From an uncultured Pseudomonadales bacterium (lineage in GTDB: Bacteria; Pseudomonadota; Gammaproteobacteria; Pseudomonadales; Azotimanducaceae): DNA of 64,000 nt. The notes under the pieces were generated by a model that was given only the letters and a program-made list of their open reading frames with translations, did no database searches and was not told the origin of the DNA. Position 1 is the stretch's first letter, and the number at the start of each line of letters is the position of its first letter. A program made the position numbers and the translations under genes. Where the stretch lies: the NCBI GenBank assembly GCA_938017975.1, contig CALIKQ010000003.1, positions 1 to 64,000 on the forward strand. The letters run 5' to 3'. Below are positions 26,809 through 36,554 of this stretch, piece by piece.

Positions 26809-27984
26809 TTAATCAGGTAGGCTCAAAACCCGTTTGGCAATAATATTGAGCTGCACTTCTGAGGTACCCCCTTCAATCGAATTTGCTTTGGTGCGTAGCC
26901 AAGCACGGGTCGCATCGAGTTCTTCTGCCTCAAACCCGTCCCCTTGCCAGCCGAGCATCTGCGAACCCATGGCCTTTAGCAGCAACTCAGACCGTTTTTT
27001 ATTTTGCTCGGTGCCATAGAGTTTAAACATCGAAGAGACGAAACTCGGGGCTTTTGTTGACTGGGATTCCTCAAGGGTGCGACGGACAGTGAGCCCAAAA
27101 GCACGGTCATCCATAGCGTGTTGCGTAATTTCCTGTCGAATTTCTGGATCAGCCAATTTCTCGCCAGTTTTTCCGAGATACGTCTTTGCAATTTCCGCGA
27201 CGGGTGTCCGAGTATTTCCACCGTCACCACCACCGATCATGGTTCGCTCATACTGCAACAACCGCTTGGCGACAGTCCAACCTTCATTGACTCGCCCAAC
27301 AACGTTGCTCTTAAGCGCTCTTGCGTCTTCAAAAAAGGTTTCGCAAAACGGTGACAATCCACTGATCAACTTAATGGGTTTCACGGAAACGCCGGGTTGA
27401 TCCATATCAAACAAAATAAATGTAATGCCATTGTGTTTCGGAGCGCTGGGATCAGTTCGAACCAAACAGAAAATCCAATCCGCGTTATCCGCCCCCGAAG
27501 TCCAGATTTTTTGACCATTGATAACATACTCATCGCCATCTGAGACTGCTCGCGTCTGCAAGCTCGCGAGATCGGAACCCGAATTAGGCTCGCTATAACC
27601 CTGACACCACCAAATCTCGCCTGAAGCTATTTTGGGCAAATGCTCAGCCTTTTGTTCTTCGGTTCCGAACTCCAGTAATGCCGGACCAATCATCGACAAG
27701 CCCATACCCACCAAGGGTGTCCTCGCTTTAATTCGCTGCATCTCTTGACGCAAGATCTGCGCCTCACTGACGTCTAAACCTGCCCCACCGTATGCCTCAG
27801 GCCAAGTCGGCACAGTAAAGCCTTTGGCAGCACATCGCTCCATCCACAATTTAGTGTCCGGGTTTTTAAATCGCGCGCGACGCCCACCACCGGGATACTC
27901 ATCGGCAGCCATGGGGGTTCGCATGCTTTCTGGACAATTTTCTTCTAACCAAGCTCGAGTGGCGGTTCTAAATGCTTCTGACAT
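26809..27984 (-). CDS. Acyl-CoA dehydrogenase
   Basis: A 391-residue flavoprotein that oxidises an acyl-CoA at the alpha-beta position, passing electrons to ETF. Features are the N-terminal helical domain (VPTWPEAYGGAGL near 55-67), the FAD/substrate-binding middle domain with WCQGYSEPNSGSDLASLQT, and the C-terminal helical domain with the GTSEVQLNIIAKRVL end. The pattern belongs to the large subfamily found near terpene- and steroid-degradation genes rather than short-chain fatty acid enzymes, but the substrate is open. The ATG is preceded by a strong AAGGAAGGA site. The upstream 100 bases are very AT-rich and probably hold its promoter. Confidence 0.92.
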   Translation of the reverse strand: MSEAFRTATRAWLEENCPESMRTPMAADEYPGGGRRARFKNPDTKLWMERCAAKGFTVPTWPEAYGGAGLDVSEAQILRQEMQRIKARTPLVGMGLSMIGPALLEFGTEEQKAEHLPKIASGEIWWCQGYSEPNSGSDLASLQTRAVSDGDEYVINGQKIWTSGADNADWIFCLVRTDPSAPKHNGITFILFDMDQPGVSVKPIKLISGLSPFCETFFEDARALKSNVVGRVNEGWTVAKRLLQYERTMIGGGDGGNTRTPVAEIAKTYLGKTGEKLADPEIRQEITQHAMDDRAFGLTVRRTLEESQSTKAPSFVSSMFKLYGTEQNKKRSELLLKAMGSQMLGWQGDGFEAEELDATRAWLRTKANSIEGGTSEVQLNIIAKRVLSLPD

Positions 27985-28206
27985 TGTCCTTCCTTAATTC
28001 TTGATACTGGTACTTAATTTTTAATGTTTTACTGTTTAGATCTTATTTCTATTTTTATAGGGCTTTTGAGCTGCATCTCTGAAACGCGACACTCAGCCTG
28101 AAGACGCGAAATCTGCTTTTGGCCTACCAGTAGTATCCGACACCCGAGTGCCGCTTTCAACGCTCAGCAGGGCATCACCCATCGGGTGAACACTGCACCA
28201 TCCATC

Positions 28207-28245
28207 CCATCAATATCGCCCATCAATATCGCTCATCAATATTTT
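28207..28245. repeat. Three tandem 13-bp repeats
   Basis: CCATCAATATCGC occurs twice in a row and a third time with changes at the first and last bases (TCATCAATATTTT). The array sits between the divergent-looking upstream region of the acyl-CoA dehydrogenase and the 3' end of the metallophosphoesterase, in a 297-base gap that otherwise shows only AT-rich promoter-like sequence at 28000-28065. Confidence 0.6.
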
Positions 28246-28281
28246 CCATTCGAACCGCAAAGCCTTATCCCCTCACGGCCC

Positions 28282-29370
28282 CTAGGTCCTGGTGTTCGGC
28301 GATGGCCGAATCCAGATCGACGTAATTTCTCCGCGGGTACCTAGTCTAAAGACTGGACCCCAAGTGCCTGTGCCTTGGGAGACATAATGCGCACATTCCT
28401 TGGTGTGATAGAGCCCCCTCATCATCGGAAAAACCCGCTGCACCAACAGGTTAAACGGCCATATCTGTCCATTATGGGTGTGTCCACTGAGCGTCAAGTT
28501 TAGGCCTGCCAGCGCGGCTTGGTTCAATCCGGCAGGCCGGTGATACAGCAGTACTTTGTAGGCCTGATCGACTTGCTCGATTTGAGGTAACCAACGGGCC
28601 AATTGACCCGAATCATCTGAATCATCAACGCCGATGATTTGAACATCCGGTCTGAGTAACGCCGTCGCATTACGCAATACAATCACGCCCTGTCTCGCTA
28701 AACGATCGACAATCTGCTCGAGATCTTCGTAGCGCTCATGATTACCGATCACAAAGTAAACGGGTATGGAGAGCTCCGAGAGTGGCTCCAGTGCCGATTC
28801 AGGGAAATTTGTAACGTCGATAAAATCTCCGGTGATACACAGCGCATCTGGTTTGAGTATCTTCACCTTTTCAAGGATGTGTCGAAGAAAACCAGCACCT
28901 CTTGAGCCCAAGTGCACATCCGTAATTTGAACCAAATGCAATGGCGCGCTGACATTTTTATTGACTAAATTAACCGACCGCGTTCGAGGCGTCGCTCCCT
29001 GCCATATTCCCGCAGGCACCGCCAGACACAGCAGGAGGGCGGTCCCTATCCCGGCTGTCTGCTCAACAATCAATCCGGACAGCAACAAAACTTCTGCCAA
29101 AAGTACGCAGAGCAACACGATGGGACTGACTGCGAGGAACAACTCAAGGCCCTGTTTCAAAAAGCGCAGACCCCGTCCCTGCACCGCCCTCAGAGGCCAG
29201 CGACAAATAACCTGACTAAAAATAATAATTGACCAAGCCGCCACTGCCCAGGGGCCAGACCAACCCAACCACTCCCCCAAACGGAGAAATGGATACACCA
29301 AAAAAACAGCATGAACCAACACCAGCACAGCAATAAAGACGACGATCCTCGCAATGCGGCTCTGCTTCAT
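28282..29370 (-). CDS. Membrane-anchored metallophosphoesterase (YkuE/YaeI-like)
   Basis: A ~362-residue protein with about four hydrophobic segments in the first 130 residues, then a calcineurin-like phosphoesterase domain. Metal motifs are TDVHLGS (Asp, His), CITGDFID (Gly-Asp), VIGNHE (Asn-His-Glu) and GHTHNGQIWPF. Related YaeI/YkuE proteins hydrolyse phosphodiesters, including UDP-linked lipids or glycerophospholipids. The catalytic domain likely faces the periplasm if the segment count holds. I take the ATG at 29370; a GTG at 29385 is an alternative, and neither has a strong ribosome site. It starts 49 bases after the MBL hydrolase gene, same strand. Confidence 0.88.
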   Translation of the reverse strand: MKQSRIARIVVFIAVLVLVHAVFLVYPFLRLGEWLGWSGPWAVAAWSIIIFSQVICRWPLRAVQGRGLRFLKQGLELFLAVSPIVLLCVLLAEVLLLSGLIVEQTAGIGTALLLCLAVPAGIWQGATPRTRSVNLVNKNVSAPLHLVQITDVHLGSRGAGFLRHILEKVKILKPDALCITGDFIDVTNFPESALEPLSELSIPVYFVIGNHERYEDLEQIVDRLARQGVIVLRNATALLRPDVQIIGVDDSDDSGQLARWLPQIEQVDQAYKVLLYHRPAGLNQAALAGLNLTLSGHTHNGQIWPFNLLVQRVFPMMRGLYHTKECAHYVSQGTGTWGPVFRLGTRGEITSIWIRPSPNTRT

Positions 29371-29419
29371 CTTCCGCACGAGCACTGCACAATCATGGCC
29401 CGATGGCCTTCACGGCACA

Positions 29420-30478
29420 TTACGCCTGGCGCCACCAGAGCACACCGTCGTCGTCTGATTCAGAAACCAGCATGCGCCGCTCTCGGGCGCAATGCAGGTG
29501 CGCAATGGCTTCTCCGGTCGCGGGGAAAAAGCTCATATCCGTGATCTCACTTTTAAAGATCGCCGGAAACACATCCACGGCCCGACGCGGCTCCGCGCAG
29601 AGGTCATAGAGATTCTCAAGTGCCACTTCGTGCCAATCAACCAAGGCGGTGAGTCGCTCATGCACGCCCTCGAATAAATCCTGATGGGCCGGCAAAACCA
29701 ACAAGTTTGGCGGCAATACCTCTCTAAAATGAATACAGGACTGAATCCATTCTCGAAGCGGATTGGCATTTGGCTCGGAAGGCTGAACGCTGACATTGGG
29801 GGTGATCCTCGGCAAAACCTGATCTCCAGCGATCAAGACTTTGAGCTCCGGGCAATAAAGACAAACGTGTTCTGGCGCGTGCCCCTTACCAATCAGCGCG
29901 CGCCATTCCCGTCCGTTAATATCAATGTATTGACCATCTTGAATGCGTTGGTAACCCGCGGGCAGGACAGAAATACTGGCGCCAAATTGACCAAATCTTT
30001 CACGATAGCGATTCAATCGCGCTTCATCGAAACCCGCTTGACGGTAGAATTGAATCGCATCTTCGGGCACATCTTTCGGCTGATCAAAAGCCATCACCTT
30101 GCACATGTAAAAGTCGCTACGACTCATCCAAAGCGGACAATCGAAGTGCCGAGCGATCCAACCCGCATTACCGGTATGATCTGTATGCAGATGGGTCGCG
30201 ATGACCCGAGTAATCGGTTTCTTATTGAGCACTTTGTCGAACAAGGTTTGCCAGCAGGCTTTAACTTCATCGGTATGGATACCCGTATCGACCACTGTCC
30301 AGCCATCGTAATCTTCCAACAGCCAAACATTGATATGGTTCAGGCGCCCCCAAAGTGGCAACCGGGCCCAGTACACGCCTTCTGCAACTTTGGTGACCGT
30401 CCCCTCCTTCGGAGCCTCATCCTGAAACCGATAGGTCAATGGATCAAAGCCGCGGCGGGATTTTTCGTTTTTTTTCAT
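29420..30478 (-). CDS. MBL-fold metallo-hydrolase
   Basis: A 352-residue zinc hydrolase of the metallo-beta-lactamase fold. The first metal motif is HLHTDHTGN, with the downstream ligands in GHAPEHV and in GDQVLP and the final His in LPAHQ. The N-terminal LPLWGRLNHINVWLLED is typical of a glyoxalase-like/SoxH-like subgroup acting on thioesters or lactones. No signal peptide, so it acts in the cytoplasm. The start is the ATG at 30478; the preceding TTG at 30481 is unneeded. It is the likely first gene of an operon with the metallophosphoesterase and diverges from the MFS gene at 30694. Confidence 0.88.
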   Translation of the reverse strand: MKKNEKSRRGFDPLTYRFQDEAPKEGTVTKVAEGVYWARLPLWGRLNHINVWLLEDYDGWTVVDTGIHTDEVKACWQTLFDKVLNKKPITRVIATHLHTDHTGNAGWIARHFDCPLWMSRSDFYMCKVMAFDQPKDVPEDAIQFYRQAGFDEARLNRYRERFGQFGASISVLPAGYQRIQDGQYIDINGREWRALIGKGHAPEHVCLYCPELKVLIAGDQVLPRITPNVSVQPSEPNANPLREWIQSCIHFREVLPPNLLVLPAHQDLFEGVHERLTALVDWHEVALENLYDLCAEPRRAVDVFPAIFKSEITDMSFFPATGEAIAHLHCARERRMLVSESDDDGVLWWRQA

Positions 30479-30693
30479 CAATTGTTAAACCTTGTACTGG
30501 TGATACCAAAGATCCGTAACCGCGATCGATTTCGCAGGGCGTAAGAGACCTATTCTCATTAATCTATACTTTTGGCGCCAAGTCTGACCCTGGGATTGAT
30601 CCGATTCAGACCTGCTGCGTCATTGAGTATGAATTACCATTTTGTGATCGGCTTCGCCTATACTGCCGCCACCTTCCGAGGGATAGTCCTTAC

Positions 30694-31941
30694 ATGGATC
30701 CGAATGATAACACCGAGGCCGCCGCGGTACACGAAGAGACCCTGGACGTTCCGCCGTACGCGCAACGGGTACTGCTAGCCAGTCTTGTTATTGTCGGAAT
30801 GGGGTTTTCTGTACTCTTCCCATTGCTTGCGCCCATTGGCCGGGAGATGGCCCTGTCTGAGTTCCAAATCACCAGCATTATCGGGCTGTCGTCGCTGGTG
30901 GTTTTCATCGCCTCGCCGGTCTGGGGCCGAATCAGCGACCGTCTCGGTCGAAAAACAGTGATGTTGATCGGAATGTTTGGATTTAGTGCAGGCACTGTAC
31001 TGTTTAATTCGGTGCTCAATCTGGGGCTCGCAGGAACTCTTACGGGTTCCACACTGTTTGCCGCCTTGATCGTTGCCAGGCTCTGTCACGCCAGTGTGAT
31101 GTCTGCCGCTATGCCCGCGGCGACGGCTTATATGGCGGATATTACAACGCCAGAAAATCGGACCAAAGGCATGGGCGCCTCGGGCGCTGCAAATAACTTG
31201 GGAGCAATACTGGGACCTGCGCTGAGCGGTCTGGCGGTCTTTTCTTTACTTCTTCCTCTTTGGCTGATCGCTGTCTTGACTTTTTTCAACGGTCTATTCG
31301 TCTGGAGATTTTTGCCCCAATCTCCAATGAAACAAGATAAAACAGCAGTGATCGGTCCCAAACTGCGGTATCTAGACCCCAGGATCCTTCCTTTCGTATT
31401 AGTTGGCGTCCTGATGTTCATGGGGTTCGCATTAGTCCAGCAGACGATGGGGTTTCGCTTTCAAGATGCGCTTAATCTCAGCGCACCAGAGACCGTCAGA
31501 GTTCTAGGAATCGCGATGATGCTCTCTGCCGGATGCTCCCTGTTTGCCCAGGCAATTGTTGTCCAAAAACTCAGTATTAAACCCTTTGATTTATTACGGC
31601 TGGCAATCCCGCTGCTGATGGTCTCTTTCACTTTGATGGCCCTATTCGAAACGCGCGCCATGCTGACCTTCGCAATGGCGCTACAGGGTTTTGCCATGGG
31701 AATTGCAGGACCTGCCTTCATGGCAGGGGCTTCCCTTGCGGTGAGCGCGAGAGAACAGGGTTCCGTCGCAGGCATTGCATCGAGCTGTGGCCCGCTCGGC
31801 TTTACCGCCGGTCCAATTTTGGGCGGGCTGCTTTATCAGGTTGATCCAGTGCTGCCTTATGCTTTTGCAGCCATTGTCTATGCTATCCTGATGGTGTTCA
31901 TGGGAAAGCTGAATACCCGTCAGCCCGCCAGAGCACCTTGA
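30694..31941 (+). CDS. MFS exporter, DHA1-type
   Basis: A 415-residue inner-membrane protein with about twelve hydrophobic segments. Motif A between TM2 and TM3 reads GRISDRLGRKTVM, and the antiporter-type motif C-like GASGAANNLGAILGPALSG lies near TM5, both suggesting a proton-driven drug or metabolite exporter (Bcr/CflA or TetA-like). The N-terminus carries a polar tail of about 25 residues before TM1. GAGGG lies ten bases before the ATG. The following histidine-kinase-like gene starts 43 bases later on the same strand, so the two may be transcribed together. The substrate cannot be read from the sequence. Confidence 0.9.
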   Translation: MDPNDNTEAAAVHEETLDVPPYAQRVLLASLVIVGMGFSVLFPLLAPIGREMALSEFQITSIIGLSSLVVFIASPVWGRISDRLGRKTVMLIGMFGFSAGTVLFNSVLNLGLAGTLTGSTLFAALIVARLCHASVMSAAMPAATAYMADITTPENRTKGMGASGAANNLGAILGPALSGLAVFSLLLPLWLIAVLTFFNGLFVWRFLPQSPMKQDKTAVIGPKLRYLDPRILPFVLVGVLMFMGFALVQQTMGFRFQDALNLSAPETVRVLGIAMMLSAGCSLFAQAIVVQKLSIKPFDLLRLAIPLLMVSFTLMALFETRAMLTFAMALQGFAMGIAGPAFMAGASLAVSAREQGSVAGIASSCGPLGFTAGPILGGLLYQVDPVLPYAFAAIVYAILMVFMGKLNTRQPARAP

Positions 31942-31984
31942 ACACAACCTTAGTTCAATCATAGTCTTTCTCAGGGAAAGCCGA

Positions 31985-33817
31985 ATGATTCAAGAAATCC
32001 AAAATGATGAAGCCTCAACGTTCTCCGCCCCAACTCAGTCAAGGATGCGGATCAACGATCATTTTCAAGTGATCGAGGTTAGCGACGACATCCTTCAACT
32101 GACAGGCTGGACGTCAAGGGACCTTACGGGCCATCTGATTCAAGAGTTAATTCATCCAAGTGATAAGGCCCAAATGCAAGTCCTGCTTGCGGATAAGCCA
32201 AGCGGTGCGCTCGACGGCGCCTCTGCAACTGCCCGACTCCAGCATGCAATTCATGGTTGGACCCTGGTTAGATTTGAAATGTCGTCCGGTTTGGATACCG
32301 ATCCCGAGGGGAAGGTGCTTCTTCTCTCTCAAACTCGAGATATGCCAAAAGCTGCATCACCGCCAATCCCAACAGAGCCCGCTGATCTGACGTCCTTGAA
32401 GTCGCTACTCGAGCATCAAGGTTTGTGCATCATATTTGACAGCGACCTGAACTTTGTATGGGCCAACGCTGACATGCACCAAACTTTTGAAACACTGCAA
32501 GAGTCAGCCGAGCCCTTCTCTGAAGCCCAACTTTTTGACCGTTATGATTTCAGGGCAGGTTCGAAACGCTTAGGGTCTCCTCCTTTGCTGATCGATCCAA
32601 CGACCGGTCGCTGGCAAGGCACGGTGTCCGTTTCCCTGTCAGGAAAGACTCAGCACTTTCAATTGCAACGCAAAACTTGGTTATCCCATGGCGCCGAGAT
32701 TGACTATGTTGTGCTATTGCTGCAACCGATCGAGGTCGCCGCTGAGCAGGGCTCTTCCGAAACAGAAACAAGTTTCACTGCGATCCGTCTCATCGCTCAT
32801 GAATTCGGAAATATCTTAAGCGTCATCGGAGGGCACGCCTCGCTACTGAGTGCAAAACCAAACCACCTAAATCATCACTCTATCGAGCAGCTCGATCAGT
32901 ACACCCAGCAAGCCATCGTTCTATTGGAATCACTCAGTCTTTTGGGGCACTTAGATGATCACCAAATCAACGTATTTTCCCCGATACAACACATCAAGGA
33001 ACTCGAGCCGATACTGCAACTGGCGACCCGCAAGCGTTTATCCTTTGAGTCTCATGATCACATCAGCGGCTTCGAGTGTCAGGGTGTTGCCGCCCACTTT
33101 GATTTGGCGCTCATACAAAGCGCTCAAGCTTGCCAAGTGCTACTGGCTGAATCTGGCCGCATGCATATAAAAGTCGCAACGGGCGACGGTCTCCTTGAAA
33201 TTGAGCTCGTGCTAACCGAGATCGACGCTCAAAAGGTTGCGGGCAAGCCCTTAGATACTGCCAATCATCGCATCACTGAACAATCAGTTCGGGAGCACTT
33301 CGAATCCCTGAGCACCCTCGCTGACGCCTATCACAGCGACCTCAGATTCAAACTCGAGGGACAGACACTGACCCTTGCCCTATCGCTTCCAGGACAACAG
33401 CTCCCCAATAAGGCGCTCGCTCAGCCGGATGTACCTGTCCGAGTGATCAAACAGGCACTGCTGATTGAGGATGATCTCGGCGTCAGCGACCTTGTCTCAC
33501 TTTTTCTTGGAAGCCTTGGCCTCGACGTGACCAGCTGTGCATCGGAGCAGGACGTGGCGGCCCTCACAAACTACGACTTTGACATCATTGTTTCTGACGT
33601 CATGCTAACAGGCAGTAAGACCGGCCCTGACTTGGTCAGAGACATCCGGCGGGACAACCCTGGTATCGCCTGCCTCTTCATATCAGGCTACAAACATGGC
33701 GCACTCTCTCAGTCAGACCTCGAGCATCCAAAAACAGACTTTTTGGCGAAACCTTTTTCCAAACAAGATTTCACCAACCGCGTCGAGGCATTGATGGCAG
33801 CTTCAGATCCCAATTAG
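31985..33817 (+). CDS. PAS - degenerate histidine kinase - REC hybrid protein
   Basis: A 610-residue cytoplasmic signalling protein. Residues 21-120 form a PAS domain and 140-250 probably a second, weaker one. Residues 265-330 hold a HisKA-like H-box (LIAHEFGNILSVIGGHA, His272), as in kinases with the AHEFNN pattern. The region after it (330-470), where the ATP-binding HATPase_c domain belongs, lacks the N-box (AQACQV replaces NAxDA) and any clear G-boxes. The receiver domain (490-605) looks intact: Asp496-Asp497, Asp538 in VSDVML and Lys589 in LAKPF. It may be a phosphotransfer or phosphatase relay rather than a kinase. It lies 43 bases after the MFS gene. Confidence 0.8.
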   Translation: MIQEIQNDEASTFSAPTQSRMRINDHFQVIEVSDDILQLTGWTSRDLTGHLIQELIHPSDKAQMQVLLADKPSGALDGASATARLQHAIHGWTLVRFEMSSGLDTDPEGKVLLLSQTRDMPKAASPPIPTEPADLTSLKSLLEHQGLCIIFDSDLNFVWANADMHQTFETLQESAEPFSEAQLFDRYDFRAGSKRLGSPPLLIDPTTGRWQGTVSVSLSGKTQHFQLQRKTWLSHGAEIDYVVLLLQPIEVAAEQGSSETETSFTAIRLIAHEFGNILSVIGGHASLLSAKPNHLNHHSIEQLDQYTQQAIVLLESLSLLGHLDDHQINVFSPIQHIKELEPILQLATRKRLSFESHDHISGFECQGVAAHFDLALIQSAQACQVLLAESGRMHIKVATGDGLLEIELVLTEIDAQKVAGKPLDTANHRITEQSVREHFESLSTLADAYHSDLRFKLEGQTLTLALSLPGQQLPNKALAQPDVPVRVIKQALLIEDDLGVSDLVSLFLGSLGLDVTSCASEQDVAALTNYDFDIIVSDVMLTGSKTGPDLVRDIRRDNPGIACLFISGYKHGALSQSDLEHPKTDFLAKPFSKQDFTNRVEALMAASDPN

Positions 33818-34010
33818 CGCTTGGCCTTTATCTCGCTGGTTGAGTAGCCGATTATGACGCAGCCCACACTCCAGGTGAGCAAGCCATCTCCGCTAAAAAT
33901 TAGATCCGCCTATATCGTGATCAACCATCCTATTCGTAGCGTTGGCCACCGAATTGATTTGAAGTTTTCATCGCGCTAACGTGCCTTCTCCGATCGAAGG
34001 TAATGCAGAT

Positions 34011-35546
34011 ATGAGCCAACCCAAACGCGCCGTCGTGCTACTGCTCGATAGCCTCAATCGACATATGCTGGGTTGTTACGGCGGCAGAGAGTTTACGACC
34101 CCGAACATCGATAGGCTAGCCGCGCGTTCTCAGCAGTTCACCAACCACTACACGGGTTCCCTGCCATGTATGCCCGCGAGACATGACATCCTCTGCGGCG
34201 CACTTGATTTTCTTTGGAAGCCATGGGGCTCGGTTGAATTGTGGGAGCGGCCCCTAACCTATGAGCTTAAGCGCAAGGGTGTCGTAACCCAATTGATCAC
34301 TGATCATCCGCATCTTTTTGAAACCGGCGGAGAGAACTACCATACAGATTTTTTTGCTTGGGATTATTTACGAGGTCATGAAAGCGATCCTTGGCGAACC
34401 CGCGCCGACCCCTCCTGGCAAGGAGCTCCTGCGCTTCCTGCTGGGACAAAATATCCTGATAAAGCATCGCCCTATGACCTTTCACGCTCCTACTTCCGAG
34501 AGGAAGCCGATTTTCCTGGACCTAAAACCATGCAGGCAACCGCCGACTGGTTGAACAAACACGGTCAACATCATGAGGAGTTTTTGTTATTTGTTGATGA
34601 GTTTGATCCTCACGAACCTTTTGACTGCCCTGAACCCTGGGCCAGCCGCTATGATCAGAATTGGTCAGGAGATCGCATCATTTGGCCGCCTTACACGAGC
34701 GCCGCTATCGAAAGTGGCTCGCTGACTGAGGACCAAGCCAGACACATACGCAATAATTATGGTGCGAAATTATCCATGATTGACCACTGGCTTGGAAAAG
34801 TCCTCGACGCCTTGGATGCCGGCAACTTTTGGGAGGATACCCTCGTCATCTTGTGCACGGATCACGGCCATTATCTTGGGGAGAAGGATATCTTTGGAAA
34901 ACCAAGGGTGATCCAATACGAGACCATCGGTCACACCCCTTTGCTCATTGCTCACCCTGAATTAGCGCCCAAAGAGATTCACACATTGACCACCAATGTA
35001 GATTTGCATGCGACGCTGTCAGACTTATTTGAGCTCAAGCATGAACACGTCACCCACGGCAAATCCTTAATTCCAATTATGCAGTCGCCATCAACACCAC
35101 ATCGCGACTGGGCCATTGGCGGAATTTTTGGGAACTGGGTTCAAATTCAGGATGGTCGGTATAAATATGCAAGAGCGCCGGTTGAAAACAATTTTCCGTT
35201 GTCGATGTGGTCTAACCGATGGTCGACGATGCCAGTGCCTTACTACCCTGGTCTCAGGCTACCTAATCCAGATCAACGTGCTTACATTGACTTTATGCCC
35301 GGTTCAGATGTCCCTGTCCTCAGGCAGCCCTTCGAGCCCGGAGATATGATGCCTTTTTGGAGCCTCGGTGGTAGCGTGGACGATCATTATTTGTTTGACC
35401 TGCAAGAGGATCCGGATGAAACCCAAAACTTGATCGGCACGCCCCTTGAGTCAAAAATGATCGCACTCCTCGACGATGCGCTATCGAGTCTCGAGGCACC
35501 CAAAGAACAAGCACAACGTCTAGGACTGCCCAGTGCAGGCGTCTAA
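34011..35546 (+). CDS. Sulfatase (Cys-type formylglycine, arylsulfatase-like)
   Basis: A 511-residue hydrolase of the alkaline-phosphatase superfamily. The metal-binding onset VVLLLDSLNRHM (Asp13) is followed by the maturation motif Cys53-Met-Pro-Ala-Arg57, whose Cys must be oxidised to formylglycine; TDHGHYLGEKDIFGKP near 283-298 supplies further metal and substrate residues. No signal peptide is visible, so it may act in the cytoplasm or be exported by another route. No formylglycine-generating enzyme lies in the window. I choose the ATG at 34011, ten bases after a GAAGG site, over an in-frame GTG at 33981. The likely substrate is a sulfate or phosphonate ester; unknown. Confidence 0.9.
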   Translation: MSQPKRAVVLLLDSLNRHMLGCYGGREFTTPNIDRLAARSQQFTNHYTGSLPCMPARHDILCGALDFLWKPWGSVELWERPLTYELKRKGVVTQLITDHPHLFETGGENYHTDFFAWDYLRGHESDPWRTRADPSWQGAPALPAGTKYPDKASPYDLSRSYFREEADFPGPKTMQATADWLNKHGQHHEEFLLFVDEFDPHEPFDCPEPWASRYDQNWSGDRIIWPPYTSAAIESGSLTEDQARHIRNNYGAKLSMIDHWLGKVLDALDAGNFWEDTLVILCTDHGHYLGEKDIFGKPRVIQYETIGHTPLLIAHPELAPKEIHTLTTNVDLHATLSDLFELKHEHVTHGKSLIPIMQSPSTPHRDWAIGGIFGNWVQIQDGRYKYARAPVENNFPLSMWSNRWSTMPVPYYPGLRLPNPDQRAYIDFMPGSDVPVLRQPFEPGDMMPFWSLGGSVDDHYLFDLQEDPDETQNLIGTPLESKMIALLDDALSSLEAPKEQAQRLGLPSAGV

Positions 35547-35577
35547 CCAAGGCATAAGTTAACTGTTATTGCTGAAA

Positions 35578-36495
35578 TTACACCTGCTGAAAGTTCAGTC
35601 TCAAACCTGCCTCTGGCCACGGCATCGATACCAGCTTTCCCGTTGCTGAGAGGGTGATATAAGCGGTTTTTAGCGCCTCTCCTCCAAACGCAACATTAGT
35701 CGTGAGCACATCCGGCATTGGGTAAAACTCTGTCATTGCCCCATCCGGGGAATGTGCCGTGATGCCTCCTGTGATCAGGGTTGCCACGCAAACGTACCCC
35801 CGGGCATCCACCGCTAGCGAATCGAACATATGATAATCCGGCCGCTGCGCGAGCATTCGACGTGGCACGTGCTCATCAAGGGTTCCCGGCTTGGAAAGTG
35901 CGTAGGCCCACACTCTTCCGGTCGGCGTTTCTGCCACATAGAGTGTTTTTTCATCCGGCGACAACCCGATGCCATTCGGCGCCTCCATCGGGAAGATAAT
36001 CTCTTCGATGGTATTCATCGCCGCGGGCACATAGAACACGCCCGTTCTATCTCGACTTCGGGGACGGGTTTTACCGTGATCCGTAAACCAAAATCCCCCT
36101 GTCTCATCAAACACAAGATCATTTGGACCTTTCAGTCGCTCTCCATCACAGGCGTCAAAGAGCACGTCCACCGAGCCAGTCTCAAGATTAATTCGCTCGA
36201 TTCTGCCGCCGGAATAATCTGCCGCCTGCTCACCAGGGAAAAGCCGTCCATCCCGTCCCCGATGCCATTGAAATCCTCCGTTGTTACACAGATAACAATG
36301 CCCATCGGGTCCGAGCGCTGCGCCATTTGGACCACCTCCAGGTCGTGCGACGACTTCTTTCACACCGTCAGAATGAACACGGGTGAGCGTTCCTCGGGCG
36401 ATTTCCACCACGAGGACAGAACCATCCGCCATCGCGATCGGTCCCTCAGGAAATTCAAGATTCTCGGCTAAGACCTGCAAGTTTGTGTTATCCAT
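35578..36495 (-). CDS. SMP-30/gluconolactonase-like beta-propeller protein
   Basis: A 305-residue six-bladed propeller of the SMP-30/LRE family, which hydrolyses sugar or other lactones using a bound divalent cation. Typical elements are the early EFPEGP (metal Glu), GPNGAALGPDG, the KGPNDLVFDE segment with its conserved Asn-Asp, and GLSPDEKTLYVAE followed later by FDSLAVDARGYV. All lie in the expected order. No signal peptide. The start at 36495 has AAGGAG six bases upstream; the ATG at 36501 abuts that site. It converges on the sulfatase gene and follows the CinA-like gene by about 60 bases. Confidence 0.92.
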   Translation of the reverse strand: MDNTNLQVLAENLEFPEGPIAMADGSVLVVEIARGTLTRVHSDGVKEVVARPGGGPNGAALGPDGHCYLCNNGGFQWHRGRDGRLFPGEQAADYSGGRIERINLETGSVDVLFDACDGERLKGPNDLVFDETGGFWFTDHGKTRPRSRDRTGVFYVPAAMNTIEEIIFPMEAPNGIGLSPDEKTLYVAETPTGRVWAYALSKPGTLDEHVPRRMLAQRPDYHMFDSLAVDARGYVCVATLITGGITAHSPDGAMTEFYPMPDVLTTNVAFGGEALKTAYITLSATGKLVSMPWPEAGLRLNFQQV

Positions 36496-36554
36496 GGGCA
36501 TCTCCTTTCAGTTCAACAACCTGATCGTTTAACTCGAGCAAACCGACCTTTAGT

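Noticed and set aside
29684-30544. Plus-strand frame of 286 codons opposite the MBL hydrolase gene.
   Set aside because: The minus strand carries a complete MBL fold with all metal motifs in order; the plus frame shows no motif.
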